A stretch of DNA of 34,330 bases from Propionibacteriaceae bacterium (GTDB lineage Bacteria; Actinomycetota; Actinomycetes; Propionibacteriales; Propionibacteriaceae). Numbering within the stretch: the stretch's first letter is position 1; every line of letters starts with the position of its first letter. The translations under genes were made by a program, and so were the position numbers. The notes beneath the pieces are model-generated. The model ran no database searches. It saw nothing but the letters and a program-made list of their open reading frames with translations, and was not told where the DNA came from. Location of the stretch: assembly GCA_009780915.1 (NCBI GenBank), contig WQZD01000030.1, positions 1 through 34,330 on the forward strand. The letters run 5' to 3'. Below, piece after piece: positions 17,289 through 25,576 of this stretch.

Positions 17289-18193
17289 GCGAACCCGTCT
17301 TGTGCGCGGAGGATGTCGTGGTCGACTACCCCGGACACCCGCCTGTGCGGGCGGTGGACCATGTGTCCTTCGAGATCCACCCCGGCGAAGTGGTCGGCCT
17401 CGTCGGCGAGTCGGGCTGCGGGAAGTCCACGATGGCCCGGGTCCTGACCGGGCTGTTGAAACCCGACGGCGGCCGCATCGTCTATCGCGGACGCCCTGTG
17501 CTCCCCCTCGGGTTGGGCGGACGGGCGAAGGACTCCACCGGCATCCAGATGGTCTTCCAAGACCCCGGGTCATCGCTCAATCCGCGCCGCAGGATCGGCC
17601 CCCAGATCCAGGACGGCTTGGACGCCGCTCGCCGCCGATTGGGTCCCCTCAGCGCGAGTGATGGGCCGTTGGCCGCCGAGCGGGTCGCCGACCTCGCCCA
17701 TCCATCCCGACCCGACACGGGTTCTCGTCCGACGACGGTCACGCAGTGGCTGGAGCGTGTGGGCATGGACCCCAAGGACGCCACTCGCTTCCCCCGCAGC
17801 TTCTCCGGCGGACAGCGCCAGCGCATCGCGACGGCACGCGCCTTGGCGGCCGCTCCCGACGTGTTGATCGGGGACGAGCCCATCTCCTCCCTCGACGCCT
17901 CCACCCAGGCGTTGGTCGCCTACGTCATGAGTTCGTTGACGGTCGCCCAGGGGGCGGGGATGCTGTTCATCTCCCACGACCTGTCGGTCGTGCGCCTGAT
18001 CGCCGACACGTTGCTGGTGATGTACCAAGGACGTGTGGTCGAGCGCGGCCCCGCCGACGAGATCTGGGCCGATCCGCGCCACCCGTACACCCAGGCCCTG
18101 CTGCGTGCCATCCCGACCCCCGACGGCGCCCGCCGACTGCCGGCGGTCACCCCGCCGGGCACCACGTACCCCCGTGAGGAGGCACAGCGCTAG
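17285..18193 (+). CDS. Peptide ABC importer ATP-binding protein 2 (DppF type)
   Basis: Second ATPase, 302 aa. Walker A GESGCGKST, Q-loop MVFQDPGSSLNPRRRIG, signature FSGGQRQRIATA, Walker B VLIGDEPISSLD and FISHDLSVVR. Between the Q-loop and the signature is a longer and more hydrophilic stretch than usual (LAHPSRPDTGSRPTTVTQW region), seen as an insert of about 20-30 residues. The C-terminus has PRHPYTQALLRAIP. ATG overlaps the previous stop and has GAGGAGGG-type purines upstream. It closes the operon; the next gene is convergent and only 12 nt away. Confidence 0.9.
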   Translation: MSEPVLCAEDVVVDYPGHPPVRAVDHVSFEIHPGEVVGLVGESGCGKSTMARVLTGLLKPDGGRIVYRGRPVLPLGLGGRAKDSTGIQMVFQDPGSSLNPRRRIGPQIQDGLDAARRRLGPLSASDGPLAAERVADLAHPSRPDTGSRPTTVTQWLERVGMDPKDATRFPRSFSGGQRQRIATARALAAAPDVLIGDEPISSLDASTQALVAYVMSSLTVAQGAGMLFISHDLSVVRLIADTLLVMYQGRVVERGPADEIWADPRHPYTQALLRAIPTPDGARRLPAVTPPGTTYPREEAQR

Positions 18194-18206
18194 CCCTCGT
18201 CGGGCT
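18192..18206. terminator. Short hairpin between convergent operons
   Basis: AGCCC/GGGCT with a 5-nt loop spans the 12-nt gap between the DppF-type stop and the response-regulator stop. Only five base pairs and no U-tract, so it is a weak candidate for a shared bidirectional terminator. Confidence 0.25.
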
Positions 18207-18841
18207 CAGCCGCCGAGGTACCGCAGGACTGCGAGCACCCGACGGTGGTCGTGGGGCGAGTTGGACAAGTCCAGCTTGGTGAAGATGGACGCGATGTGCT
18301 TCTCGACCGACCCGAGAGTGACGACGAGCTGAGCCGCGATGGCGGTGTTGGAGCGGCCCTGCGCCATGAGCGCCAGAACCTCGCGCTCCCGCTCGGTGAG
18401 GCGGGCCAGTTCCGTGCCGCTGGCGGCGAACTGGGCGATGACTTGGGGATCGACCATCGTCCCGCCCTGGGAGATCACCTGCAGCGCCGTGTCGACCATC
18501 GACAACTCCTGCACCCTGTCCTTGAGCAGGTAGCCGATGCCGCCCCGCCCGTCCCGCAGGAGGTCGCGAGCCGCGCCGGCTTCCACCCACTGGGACAACA
18601 CCAACAGTCCCACGTCCGGGTGGTCGGCCCTGATCTTCTTCGCCGCGATCAGACCGTCGTCGGTGAACGTGGGGGGCATCCGCACATCGATGACGGCCAC
18701 GTCGGGTCGATAGAGGTCGACGGCCGCCACCAGGGATGGCGCGTCGCCCACGGCGGCGACCACGTCGTGGCGCAACTCTGCGAACAGGCGGACCAGCCCC
18801 TCCCTGAGCAGGACGCTGTCCTCAGCGACCACCAAGCGCAT
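18206..18841 (-). CDS. Two-component response regulator, NarL/LuxR family
   Basis: DNA-binding regulator of 211 aa, partner of the kinase encoded just upstream. The receiver domain (1-120) has acidic residues E7/D8, phospho-acceptor D52 in AVIDVRMPP and the conserved Lys in GYLLKDRV. The stretch FTDDGLIAAKKIR is typical of the actinobacterial sensor-kinase partners of this group. The C-terminal HTH (about 145-211) has LTEREREVLALMAQGRSN and VEKHIASIFTKLDL. It starts 51 nt after the kinase stop, so both are in one operon. Target genes are unknown; the neighbouring peptide operon and the flavoprotein gene are only candidates by location. Confidence 0.92.
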   Translation of the reverse strand: MRLVVAEDSVLLREGLVRLFAELRHDVVAAVGDAPSLVAAVDLYRPDVAVIDVRMPPTFTDDGLIAAKKIRADHPDVGLLVLSQWVEAGAARDLLRDGRGGIGYLLKDRVQELSMVDTALQVISQGGTMVDPQVIAQFAASGTELARLTEREREVLALMAQGRSNTAIAAQLVVTLGSVEKHIASIFTKLDLSNSPHDHRRVLAVLRYLGG

Positions 18842-18892
18842 GGCACTCCTTCCCTGTGACGCTCATGCCTCGTCACGTCCAGGGCCAGTCTG

Positions 18893-20176
18893 TCACATCG
18901 GCAGGACGGCGGTGATCCTCGTCCCGGGAGTGCCGCCGATGCTGAGACGCCCGTCGAGGGCGCAGATACGATCGCGCAGACCGGCCAGCCCGTGCCCCGG
19001 CAGTATCGTGGCGCCCCCGTGGCCGTCGTCGCTGACTTCCAGCAGGAGGCGATCCTCGTCGTCGGCGCCGACGAAGATCTCGACGCGCGAGGCGCCCGAG
19101 TGCTTGGCGGCGTTGGCCAAGGACTCGCAGGCCACATAGTACGCGGCGGTGGCCGCGGCCTGGGACGGCTCGGCGGAGAGTGTGTACCTCACGGTGACGG
19201 GGATGGCCGACGTCGAGGCGGCGGCGAGCAGAGCGGCCTCCAGCCCGCGCTCGGCGAGGATCGGGGGCGCGATGCTGCGGGAGAGGGCTCGTAGCGCCTG
19301 GATGACCGAGTCCACCATCTGCCGAGCTCCCGCCACGAGGGTCGTGGCGGCGCCCACGTCCCCCTCGGCGAGGCGACGTTCCGCGGCCGCCAAGTCCATC
19401 CCCAGCCGGATCAAGGTCTGTTGGGGACCGTCGTGCAGATCGCGTTCCAGTCGGCGCAGAGCCCCCGACTCGGCCTGCCCCAACTGCTCCCGGGCATGGG
19501 CCAACTGCGTGATGCGCCGCTCCAGGCTCCCCCGCGTCGGGCTGAGGAGGGCTTTGCCCAACGCGGCTTGGGCTGCCGCGCATCCCCGTACCACCCAGGG
19601 CAGCGTCACCACCGCGAGGATCCCGACGACGAGGTCGAAGACCCAGCCCGCGACGGGGACGCGCAGTAAGGCCATCAACGCCTTCGCTCCCGAGTCCACC
19701 CCGCCGAAGGACTCCCAGATCCACCCGGTCAACCCGCCGGCGGCCATAGCCCACCACGTGAGAACGACCGACCATGTCACGCAGACCACGGGAAGGATCA
19801 CGACGCCGTGCAGCACCGCCCGCCACAGGCCCGCGTCGGCGAAGACGCCCAGCATCCGCCGCCAGACCGACCCCTCGCGCCGAGGCTGCTTGACCCAGTC
19901 GATGTGGGTCCCCCGCATGCGCAGGCGCACGCGTTCGACGCTGGCGAAGCCGTACGCGGCGTACAAGGTGGCGATCCCGATAGGGATGCCGACCCAGATG
20001 ATCACGAGCCCGGCAGCCAGGGACAGCCCCGTCACGATGACGACGAAGGACGCGATGGCGAACGGCAGGCTGGACAGGACGTACGCCGAGTCCCACAGGG
20101 TCCGCCCGATCAAGGACCGTTCCGTCGCGGGCCGGGGTGTCGTACGCGTCCCGGCTTCGGAATATGTCGTGGTCAT
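18893..20176 (-). CDS. Sensor histidine kinase, HisKA_3 type with membrane sensor domain
   Basis: Membrane kinase of 427 aa. Residues 1-210 hold four hydrophobic segments in two hairpins (about 32-75 and 122-195) and match the putative sensor domain common in actinobacterial NarL-partner kinases; the signal may be sensed in the membrane, as there is no large outside domain. A coiled region follows (SLERRITQLAHAREQLGQAE), then the phospho-His motif RDLHDGPQQ with H248. The ATPase domain has ESLANAAKHS (N355) and DDGHGG, GHGLAGLRDRI. The regulator gene follows directly. Upstream is a divergent flavoprotein gene. Confidence 0.92.
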   Translation of the reverse strand: MTTTYSEAGTRTTPRPATERSLIGRTLWDSAYVLSSLPFAIASFVVIVTGLSLAAGLVIIWVGIPIGIATLYAAYGFASVERVRLRMRGTHIDWVKQPRREGSVWRRMLGVFADAGLWRAVLHGVVILPVVCVTWSVVLTWWAMAAGGLTGWIWESFGGVDSGAKALMALLRVPVAGWVFDLVVGILAVVTLPWVVRGCAAAQAALGKALLSPTRGSLERRITQLAHAREQLGQAESGALRRLERDLHDGPQQTLIRLGMDLAAAERRLAEGDVGAATTLVAGARQMVDSVIQALRALSRSIAPPILAERGLEAALLAAASTSAIPVTVRYTLSAEPSQAAATAAYYVACESLANAAKHSGASRVEIFVGADDEDRLLLEVSDDGHGGATILPGHGLAGLRDRICALDGRLSIGGTPGTRITAVLPM

Positions 20177-20351
20177 GCGCTTCTTCTTTCCCTCATGCGC
20201 CCGATCATGGCGGGCATCTTCCTTCAGTGTTCCACCTTGCGCGTCGGCTCGTCATTGGTGCCCACCCCTCAATTTTCCCTGGGGGTTAGCCCCCACTCTG
20301 CTCGCGGCGTCCGCGCGATTGGGGGGGTACGAAGCCCGCCCACCCGATAGT

Positions 20352-20364
20352 CTGGTATCACCAG
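20352..20364. promoter_or_regulatory. Putative operator before the flavoprotein gene
   Basis: CTGGT-ATC-ACCAG is a perfect 5-nt inverted repeat, 25 nt before the flavoprotein ATG. It overlaps TAGTCT (20348-20353), which fits the actinobacterial -10 pattern TANNNT. A repressor site on the promoter would look like this; no dedicated regulator gene is adjacent. Another hairpin, GGGGG-TTAG-CCCCC, lies in the same 213-nt divergent gap near 20281. Confidence 0.35.
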
Positions 20365-20389
20365 CACACACGAAAGGGAGTGGTCAGAC

Positions 20390-21025
20390 ATGAAGGTCCA
20401 TATCGTCTTCGCCCATGTCACGCATGATAGTTTCACCGGCGCGTTGCTCGACGCGTTCGTCCAGGGACTCGACGAGGCTGGCCACGAACACACGATCTCC
20501 GATCTGTACGCCATGGATTTCAACCCCTTGATGAGCGTGGACGAGTACCATCGGGAGTCCTCGTACGCGGCCCACGTGCCCGTCCCCGAGGACATACGAC
20601 AGGAGCAGGCCAAACTGAACGCGGCCGACGTGTGGGCCTTCGTCTACCCGGTGTGGTGGACGGACGTGCCGGCGATCCTCAAGGGCTGGTTCGACCGGGT
20701 GTGGACCGTCGCTTTCGCCTACGAGCCCGAGATGGCCGAGGACGGCCGCCATCCGACGCGGGTGGACGTGCCCCAACTGAGGGTCGCCGAGCAGGTCGTG
20801 GTCCTCTGCTCAGCCGGGCACAGCGAACGCAAACTACGCGAGTCCGGATGCTGGCAGGCCATGGAGACCACCATGCTCACCGACCGCATCTTCAACCGCG
20901 CTCGCCGCAAGCAGTTCATGGTGTTCGGCGGAGGCGCGGACCTCACCGCGATGGACTGGGCGCTCAAACGCACCCAGGACCTGGCGAGCGCGTACCAGAC
21001 CGGCTTGGATCTGGGACGCCTGTGA
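20390..21025 (+). CDS. NAD(P)H:quinone oxidoreductase-type flavoprotein (Flavodoxin_2 fold)
   Basis: Cytoplasmic FMN/FAD enzyme of 211 aa that reduces quinones or similar acceptors with NAD(P)H; MdaB, KefF and mammalian NQO1 are relatives. Family features are the first strand MKVHIVFAHVTHDSFTGALL (phosphate loop), the central WAFVYPVWWTDVPAILKGWFDRV, which binds flavin and forms the dimer face, and VVLCSAGHSERK. Length is normal. ATG has AAGGGAG upstream. A palindrome overlaps the likely promoter. It is a single gene, divergent from the kinase. Its last 62 nt overlap the end of the NYN gene on the other strand. Confidence 0.85.
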   Translation: MKVHIVFAHVTHDSFTGALLDAFVQGLDEAGHEHTISDLYAMDFNPLMSVDEYHRESSYAAHVPVPEDIRQEQAKLNAADVWAFVYPVWWTDVPAILKGWFDRVWTVAFAYEPEMAEDGRHPTRVDVPQLRVAEQVVVLCSAGHSERKLRESGCWQAMETTMLTDRIFNRARRKQFMVFGGGADLTAMDWALKRTQDLASAYQTGLDLGRL

Positions 21026-22721
21026 GCCTCCGTGCGGCCCTCGCCAACCGAGCGCGTATCACACGGATCATCTCCAGCAGTCTGGCGCCGAACCTTCCGT
21101 CCACACGCTCCTGGCCTGGGACGCCCAGCGGACCCGCCGTGCTCTGGGTCGCGGCGCCCACGACTGCGTGATCCCGCCCCGCACGCAGATCGAGGACCCT
21201 CGCCCTCATGGCGTCCACCCCGGCTTGGAACGTGGGGCCGACAGGCCACGTCGCCGCCTGGGTGCGGGCCTGGATGGTGTCGATGATCGCCTGCAGCACG
21301 GCCACGTCGTCCATGACGTCGACCGCCTGAAAACTCTTGGACGCGCCCTTGTTCGCCGCGGGCCCCGTCCCCTCAGCGGGGCGACCTCTCATCTCGCGCA
21401 GGTACCCCAAGGTGACCAGTGCCATCAGACACCGTTTCACGTCCGCGAAGACGATGTCGCCGTCAGGAGTGGCGTCCCGCAACGACCGGACACAGTCTTC
21501 CGCGGTGAACATGTCCGTACGACCTGCGCACCACTCGACCACTGGGGGAAGAGTTCCCAGAGGCGCGGCGAAGCCGATGATCTGGTGGATCTCAGGCGCC
21601 TCGCCCAGCGCTTCGATGGTGAGTCGTCGCACCGTCTTGCGATCATGGAGGAACGACCCGTGCACAACCCTGTCGTACTCAGGCGTGGAGCCGGTCACGA
21701 TCTCAAAGGCCTGCGGAAGAGCGACGCGCACGACAGTCAGCCAGTGGGAGAACCCCAGGGCTTTGGGCACGCCTCCCGGCACGAGATGGGCGATGGCAGC
21801 GCCGATCTCCGTGACAGTCACTCCGAAGAACCCCCGGCTCGTGATGACGTCTCCGAGGGCGCCGTCGAACCAGCGAGCGACTTCGCTGAGGTAGTCCACT
21901 CGCGTCTCGGGGGTGAAGCGGGTCACAGTCGGCTCACAGGACGACAACGCGGCCATCAGGTCCCACGCAGGACCGTACAGGTCTGACGTCGCCAGCGTCG
22001 TGCCGTTCGATTCCACGGAACGGCACGTCACCACCTCGTCGACGAGTTCGGTGTACGCCGGAGTCAAACGGAAGTCCTCCTTGATGGCCACCACCGCTCT
22101 CTTGCCCAGCGCCTTCACCTTCCCGGCCAACGCATAGAAGTCATTGTCCCCGCTCATGATGACGATGGTGCCGATGTCCTCCCGAGTCGCGGCCATGGCC
22201 ACGGCGTCGGCATAGATCTGGAAGTCGACCCCGTTCTTCCCGGAATGGGAGGAGTCTTTGCTCCGAGGGTTGATCACGTCGATGAGGGACACGTCCAGCC
22301 GACGCAGATCCTTCACGACAGACCCGACGGCGCTCCTCACCGGGATCGTGGCGTAGGCGACGCGATTCACCAGGGGTCCCGTCTCAGCCAACAGGGCGAA
22401 GGTCTCCTCGAAGTCCACGCTGCAGTACGACGCTGTGTACCCGAATCCTCCGGTGAGATTCTCCAGGTCGATGAAGACTGCGATCCCCTTGCCGTCCTCA
22501 TGGCCATCCGCCCGATGTGGATTCAGATCCAGCCACTCGTCTTTCCGGCCCCACCCTCCTGGCGACTGCCAATCCTCAGCACGCAGCCGCCGCACGATAT
22601 GAGGATTGAGGAACACGGACGAGTACCCGGCGCGTTCCCCCATGTCATGCAGCCTCTCGAGCACGTCCCAATCGGTGACCCCGAACTCCCGAGCCAGATC
22701 ACGAACTCGCATCCCAGCCAT
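20964..22721 (-). CDS. IF2_N-like / NYN (PIN-like nuclease) / LOTUS-like fusion protein
   Basis: A 585-aa predicted RNA-processing protein with a rare domain order. Residues 1-48 (MRVRDLAREFGVTDWDVLERL then HIVRRLRAEDW) match the IF2_N helical module found at the N-terminus of bacterial initiation factor 2. Residues 80-233 are a NYN domain of the LabA/DUF88 type: FIDLENLTGG (D85, N88), GVDFQIYADAVAMA (D166) and IMSGDNDFYALAGKV (D192, D194), which give the acidic metal site of PIN-like nucleases. Residues about 270-350 (RVDYLSEVARWF, GVTVTEIGAAIAHLVPG) resemble an OST-HTH/LOTUS RNA-binding fold. The rest is unassigned. The ATG has GGGAGGAG at good spacing. It stands alone and overlaps the flavoprotein gene tail-to-tail. 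Nuclease activity is inferred. Confidence 0.78.
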   Translation of the reverse strand: MAGMRVRDLAREFGVTDWDVLERLHDMGERAGYSSVFLNPHIVRRLRAEDWQSPGGWGRKDEWLDLNPHRADGHEDGKGIAVFIDLENLTGGFGYTASYCSVDFEETFALLAETGPLVNRVAYATIPVRSAVGSVVKDLRRLDVSLIDVINPRSKDSSHSGKNGVDFQIYADAVAMAATREDIGTIVIMSGDNDFYALAGKVKALGKRAVVAIKEDFRLTPAYTELVDEVVTCRSVESNGTTLATSDLYGPAWDLMAALSSCEPTVTRFTPETRVDYLSEVARWFDGALGDVITSRGFFGVTVTEIGAAIAHLVPGGVPKALGFSHWLTVVRVALPQAFEIVTGSTPEYDRVVHGSFLHDRKTVRRLTIEALGEAPEIHQIIGFAAPLGTLPPVVEWCAGRTDMFTAEDCVRSLRDATPDGDIVFADVKRCLMALVTLGYLREMRGRPAEGTGPAANKGASKSFQAVDVMDDVAVLQAIIDTIQARTQAATWPVGPTFQAGVDAMRARVLDLRAGRDHAVVGAATQSTAGPLGVPGQERVDGRFGARLLEMIRVIRARLARAARRLTGVPDPSRSGTRSPGPGCV

Positions 22722-22912
22722 GTCACTCCTCCCAGGGGATGGTCGATCACGGCGTGCCGACGCTCATACTCCCCTGGCCGGCACTCCGCCCTCACCCCAT
22801 ACGAGAAATATAGTCACCCCCAGCGACAAAAGAGAGCAAGAGCCATCGGCCATGCGTACGAATGGTGAGAATCCCCGACTATCGTGGGTGGCGGGGGTGT
22901 CCCTGGCCGGCC
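22722..22912. other. Intergenic region upstream of the NYN gene
   Basis: No gene. On the minus strand TATATT (near 22814) could be a -10 for the NYN gene, without a clear -35. The perfect palindrome GGCCCTAGGGCC spans the stop codon of the exonuclease gene; it has no loop and no U-tract, so I do not call it a terminator. Confidence 0.4.
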
Positions 22913-23611
22913 CTAGGGCCAGACGGGATCTGCCGTGGCTGGACGGCCCTGACGGGCGAGCCACGCGTTGTAGTTCTTCGCCCAGTCGCCGCGTGCGGCG
23001 ACCTGCCACTCGTGGAGGTCGTCGAGATTGCTCGGAAGGGTGGGATAGGCGCCCAGGATGGCGTCCAGGACCGCGATGGTGTTGACCACGTCGTCACCCG
23101 CGTCATGGAGATGGAGGGACGGCGCCAGGCCGTAGAACTCCATCAAGTCGGGCAGGCGACGGCCTCCTTTGCGGAACCTGTCCGCGGCCCTGTCGATGAC
23201 CAGGGGGTCGAGGACCGGCTTGACCGGACCGCCCAGGCGTTGGTCCAACCCCGGGAGCCCATGGCGGGTCAGTTCCGCCGCCAGGATGCGCAGGTCGAAG
23301 GTGGCGTTGTAGATGAGCAGCGGCACCCCCGACGCGAGGTTGTCGGCGAGCACCGAGGCGATCTGGTCCAGCGCGTCGACGGCTCTCATCCCGTGCGCCC
23401 GTACCTGCTCCGTGGAGATCCCATGGATCGCTGTCGCCTGCTCGGGGATCTCCACCCCTGGATCGATCAGCCAGGTCCGGGTGGTGGTCGCTCCGTCCGC
23501 CGTCCTCACGACGACGGCTGCGGACACGATCCGATCGGACGCGACAGTGGTTCCGGTGGTCTCACAGTCGTAACCGGCCACCGGCATGCACGGGGTACTC
23601 ATACCACCCAT
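22913..23611 (-). CDS. DnaQ-like 3'-5' exonuclease (DEDDh family)
   Basis: Cytoplasmic exonuclease of 232 aa, similar to the proofreading subunit of DNA polymerase III and to RNase T. The catalytic residues are visible: YDCETTG (D15, E17), YNATFDLRIL (D106) and HDAGDDVVNT (H169, D174), which make it the DEDDh type. Between them is IHGISTEQVRAHG, the usual conserved stretch. The last 45 residues (DLHEWQVAARGDWAKNYNAWL) match stand-alone actinobacterial 3'-5' exonucleases. Either M1 or M4 may be the start. It lies 33 nt after the DEAD-box helicase stop on the same strand and may be co-transcribed with it. It could act on DNA or RNA ends. Confidence 0.88.
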   Translation of the reverse strand: MGGMSTPCMPVAGYDCETTGTTVASDRIVSAAVVVRTADGATTTRTWLIDPGVEIPEQATAIHGISTEQVRAHGMRAVDALDQIASVLADNLASGVPLLIYNATFDLRILAAELTRHGLPGLDQRLGGPVKPVLDPLVIDRAADRFRKGGRRLPDLMEFYGLAPSLHLHDAGDDVVNTIAVLDAILGAYPTLPSNLDDLHEWQVAARGDWAKNYNAWLARQGRPATADPVWP

Positions 23612-23644
23612 CTTGCCCCATCAGGGCGCGTCACGCACCTGGGG

Positions 23645-25576
23645 TCAGTAGCTCTTGGCACGGCGGAACTTGTGCGGCGCACGATCTCCACGATCACCGC
23701 GGTCGTGACGATCATGACGGTCCCCACGGTCCCCGCGGTCACCACGGTCGAAGCGATCACCGCGATCACCATGCTCGAGATCCGGGCGCAGACGCAGCGC
23801 CCGACCGGCCACACGGGCCTGAGCGAGGCGTCGTTGAGTCTGTCGAGACAGTTCGGGCGCGATCTCCACGATGGAGAAGGTCGAGAACATCTCGATGGCG
23901 CCGAGGTCCTGGCCGCGCAGGCCGCCCTCGGCGGTGATCGCGCCCACGATGGCGCCGGGCTTGACCCGGTCGCGATGGCCCACGCCGATCCAGTACCTGG
24001 TCAGGCCGCTGCGGCCATGACGGTTCTCGTCGCGGGAGTACCGCTTGCGGTCGGACCCAGAGGAGTCCATCGAGCCGTCCATGTCGTACGACCTGTCCTT
24101 CGACCCACGCTTCCCCTTGTCGCGGCTAGCCAGGCGGGCCAAGTCGGCATCCAACTCGTCGTCCTCACGTGACGCCGGGCCCTGATCGCCCACGGCCAGC
24201 GCGGTCAGCGCCGTCGCCAGGTCGATGGCCGCCGCGAGACGCGCGGAGATGTCGTCGTCGTGGCCGTCCAAGTACTCCTCGACCGCCTTCTGGGCCACCT
24301 GCAGGCGACCATTGGCCAAGCGGCCCGACACCTGGGCGAGCAGCCCCGAGACGCGGTGCGCCGAGACCTCGGCGGGCGTGGGGATGGGTGTCAGCTGGAG
24401 GGAGGTGCCCGTCGCCTTCTCCAGGCGGCGCACGCGTTCCATCTCCTTGGGGCCGACGAAGGAGAAGGCGGTTCCCGTACGACCCGCGCGGCCCGTACGA
24501 CCGATGCGGTGGACGTACTCGTCCGTCTTGCGTGGCATGTCGAAGTTGACCACGAGGCCGATGCGGTCCACGTCCAGGCCGCGAGCGGCGACGTCCGTGG
24601 CCACCAGCACGGTGACCTGGCCCGACCTCAGGCGTTCGACGATCTTCTCTCGTTCGACCTGGGCGACGCTTCCGGAGATCACCGATGCGGAGATCCCTCG
24701 TTCCACCAGGGCGGCGCCGACCTCTTCAGCGGCGGCACGGGTGTGGACGAAGACGATCGCGGCTTCGGCCGAGGTGGTGGCCAGCACCCGGGCCAGGGCG
24801 CCGATCTTGTGCTTGGACGGCACGACGGCGTAGCACTGGTCCACACTGGTTCCCGTCGAGGACTGGGGAGTCACCGCGATCTGGCGGGCATTGCGCATGT
24901 GAGCCTTGACGGTGTTGCGGATCTGGGTCGGCAGAGTCGCCGAGAACAGGGCCGTCTGACGTTCGGTGGGCGCGTCGGAGAGGATCCGTTCGACGTCCTC
25001 GGCGAACCCCATGCGCAGCATCTCGTCGCCCTCGTCCAAGACGACGTAGCTCACGTTCGACAAGTCGAGGGTTCCTCGTTCCAGGTGGTCGATCACGCGG
25101 CCCGGCGTGCCGACGACGATCTGGGCGCCGTCTTGGAGGGCTCGTTTCTGCGGATAGAACGGCGCCCCTCCATAGATGGTCACCACGCTGACCGTGGGCA
25201 GATCGGCCGCGAAGGACTCCAGGGCCGAGGCGACCTGAAGCGCCAGTTCGCGAGTGGGCACCAGGACGAGGCCCTGGACGTTGAACTGGTCAGCCTCGAT
25301 GGCGGCCAGCATGGGCAGACCGAAGGCGGCCGTCTTGCCCGTGCCGGTCTGCGCGACGCCGACGATGTCCTCGCCCGAGAGCAGGGCCGGGATCGCCGCA
25401 GCCTGGATCGGGGTGGGCGACGTGAAACCCATGGAGGTGATCGCGCTGAGCACGTGGTCCGGCAGGCCGAGGTCAGCGAAGGTGACCTGCTCGGCGTCGG
25501 TGGAATCGGTGTCGGTCCATGAGGTCTGGTCTGACTGCTCGGGCAGGGCGGGAGCAGAGGTACGTGCGTGTTTCAA
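23645..25576 (-). CDS. DEAD-box RNA helicase (DeaD/CsdA type) with DEGD motif II
   Basis: ATP-dependent RNA helicase of 643 aa, with likely roles in ribosome assembly and RNA decay. Core motifs: Q motif (FTSPTPIQAAAIP), AQTGTGKT (I), PTRELA (Ia), GTPGR (Ib), SAT (III), ATDVAARGLDVDRI (V) and HRIGRTGR (VI). Motif II reads DEGD (181-184, codons GAG GGC GAC) instead of DEAD. After a charged linker comes a DbpA-type RNA-binding domain (YWIGVGHRDRVKPGAIVGAI), then a DRGD/DRHD low-complexity tail. The start is TTG: no ATG or GTG lies between it and the conserved FADLGLP. About 350 nt without a gene lie upstream, so a long leader is possible, as in cold-inducible helicase genes. Confidence 0.9.
   Translation of the reverse strand: MKHARTSAPALPEQSDQTSWTDTDSTDAEQVTFADLGLPDHVLSAITSMGFTSPTPIQAAAIPALLSGEDIVGVAQTGTGKTAAFGLPMLAAIEADQFNVQGLVLVPTRELALQVASALESFAADLPTVSVVTIYGGAPFYPQKRALQDGAQIVVGTPGRVIDHLERGTLDLSNVSYVVLDEGDEMLRMGFAEDVERILSDAPTERQTALFSATLPTQIRNTVKAHMRNARQIAVTPQSSTGTSVDQCYAVVPSKHKIGALARVLATTSAEAAIVFVHTRAAAEEVGAALVERGISASVISGSVAQVEREKIVERLRSGQVTVLVATDVAARGLDVDRIGLVVNFDMPRKTDEYVHRIGRTGRAGRTGTAFSFVGPKEMERVRRLEKATGTSLQLTPIPTPAEVSAHRVSGLLAQVSGRLANGRLQVAQKAVEEYLDGHDDDISARLAAAIDLATALTALAVGDQGPASREDDELDADLARLASRDKGKRGSKDRSYDMDGSMDSSGSDRKRYSRDENRHGRSGLTRYWIGVGHRDRVKPGAIVGAITAEGGLRGQDLGAIEMFSTFSIVEIAPELSRQTQRRLAQARVAGRALRLRPDLEHGDRGDRFDRGDRGDRGDRHDRHDRGDRGDRAPHKFRRAKSY
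23683..23777 (-). repeat. DRGD/DRHD codon repeats in the helicase tail
   Basis: About 30 codons encode alternating D-R-G-D, D-R-F and D-R-H units; the DNA repeats ACCGCGGTC/ACCGCGATC in 9-nt steps. Such Arg/Gly/Asp-rich tails are common on DEAD-box helicases and bind RNA non-specifically. The repeat number is likely variable between strains. Confidence 0.75.

Noticed and set aside
22906-22917. Palindrome GGCCCTAGGGCC at the end of the exonuclease gene as terminator
   Set aside because: It has no loop and no U-tract and spans the stop codon; more likely chance in GC-rich DNA.
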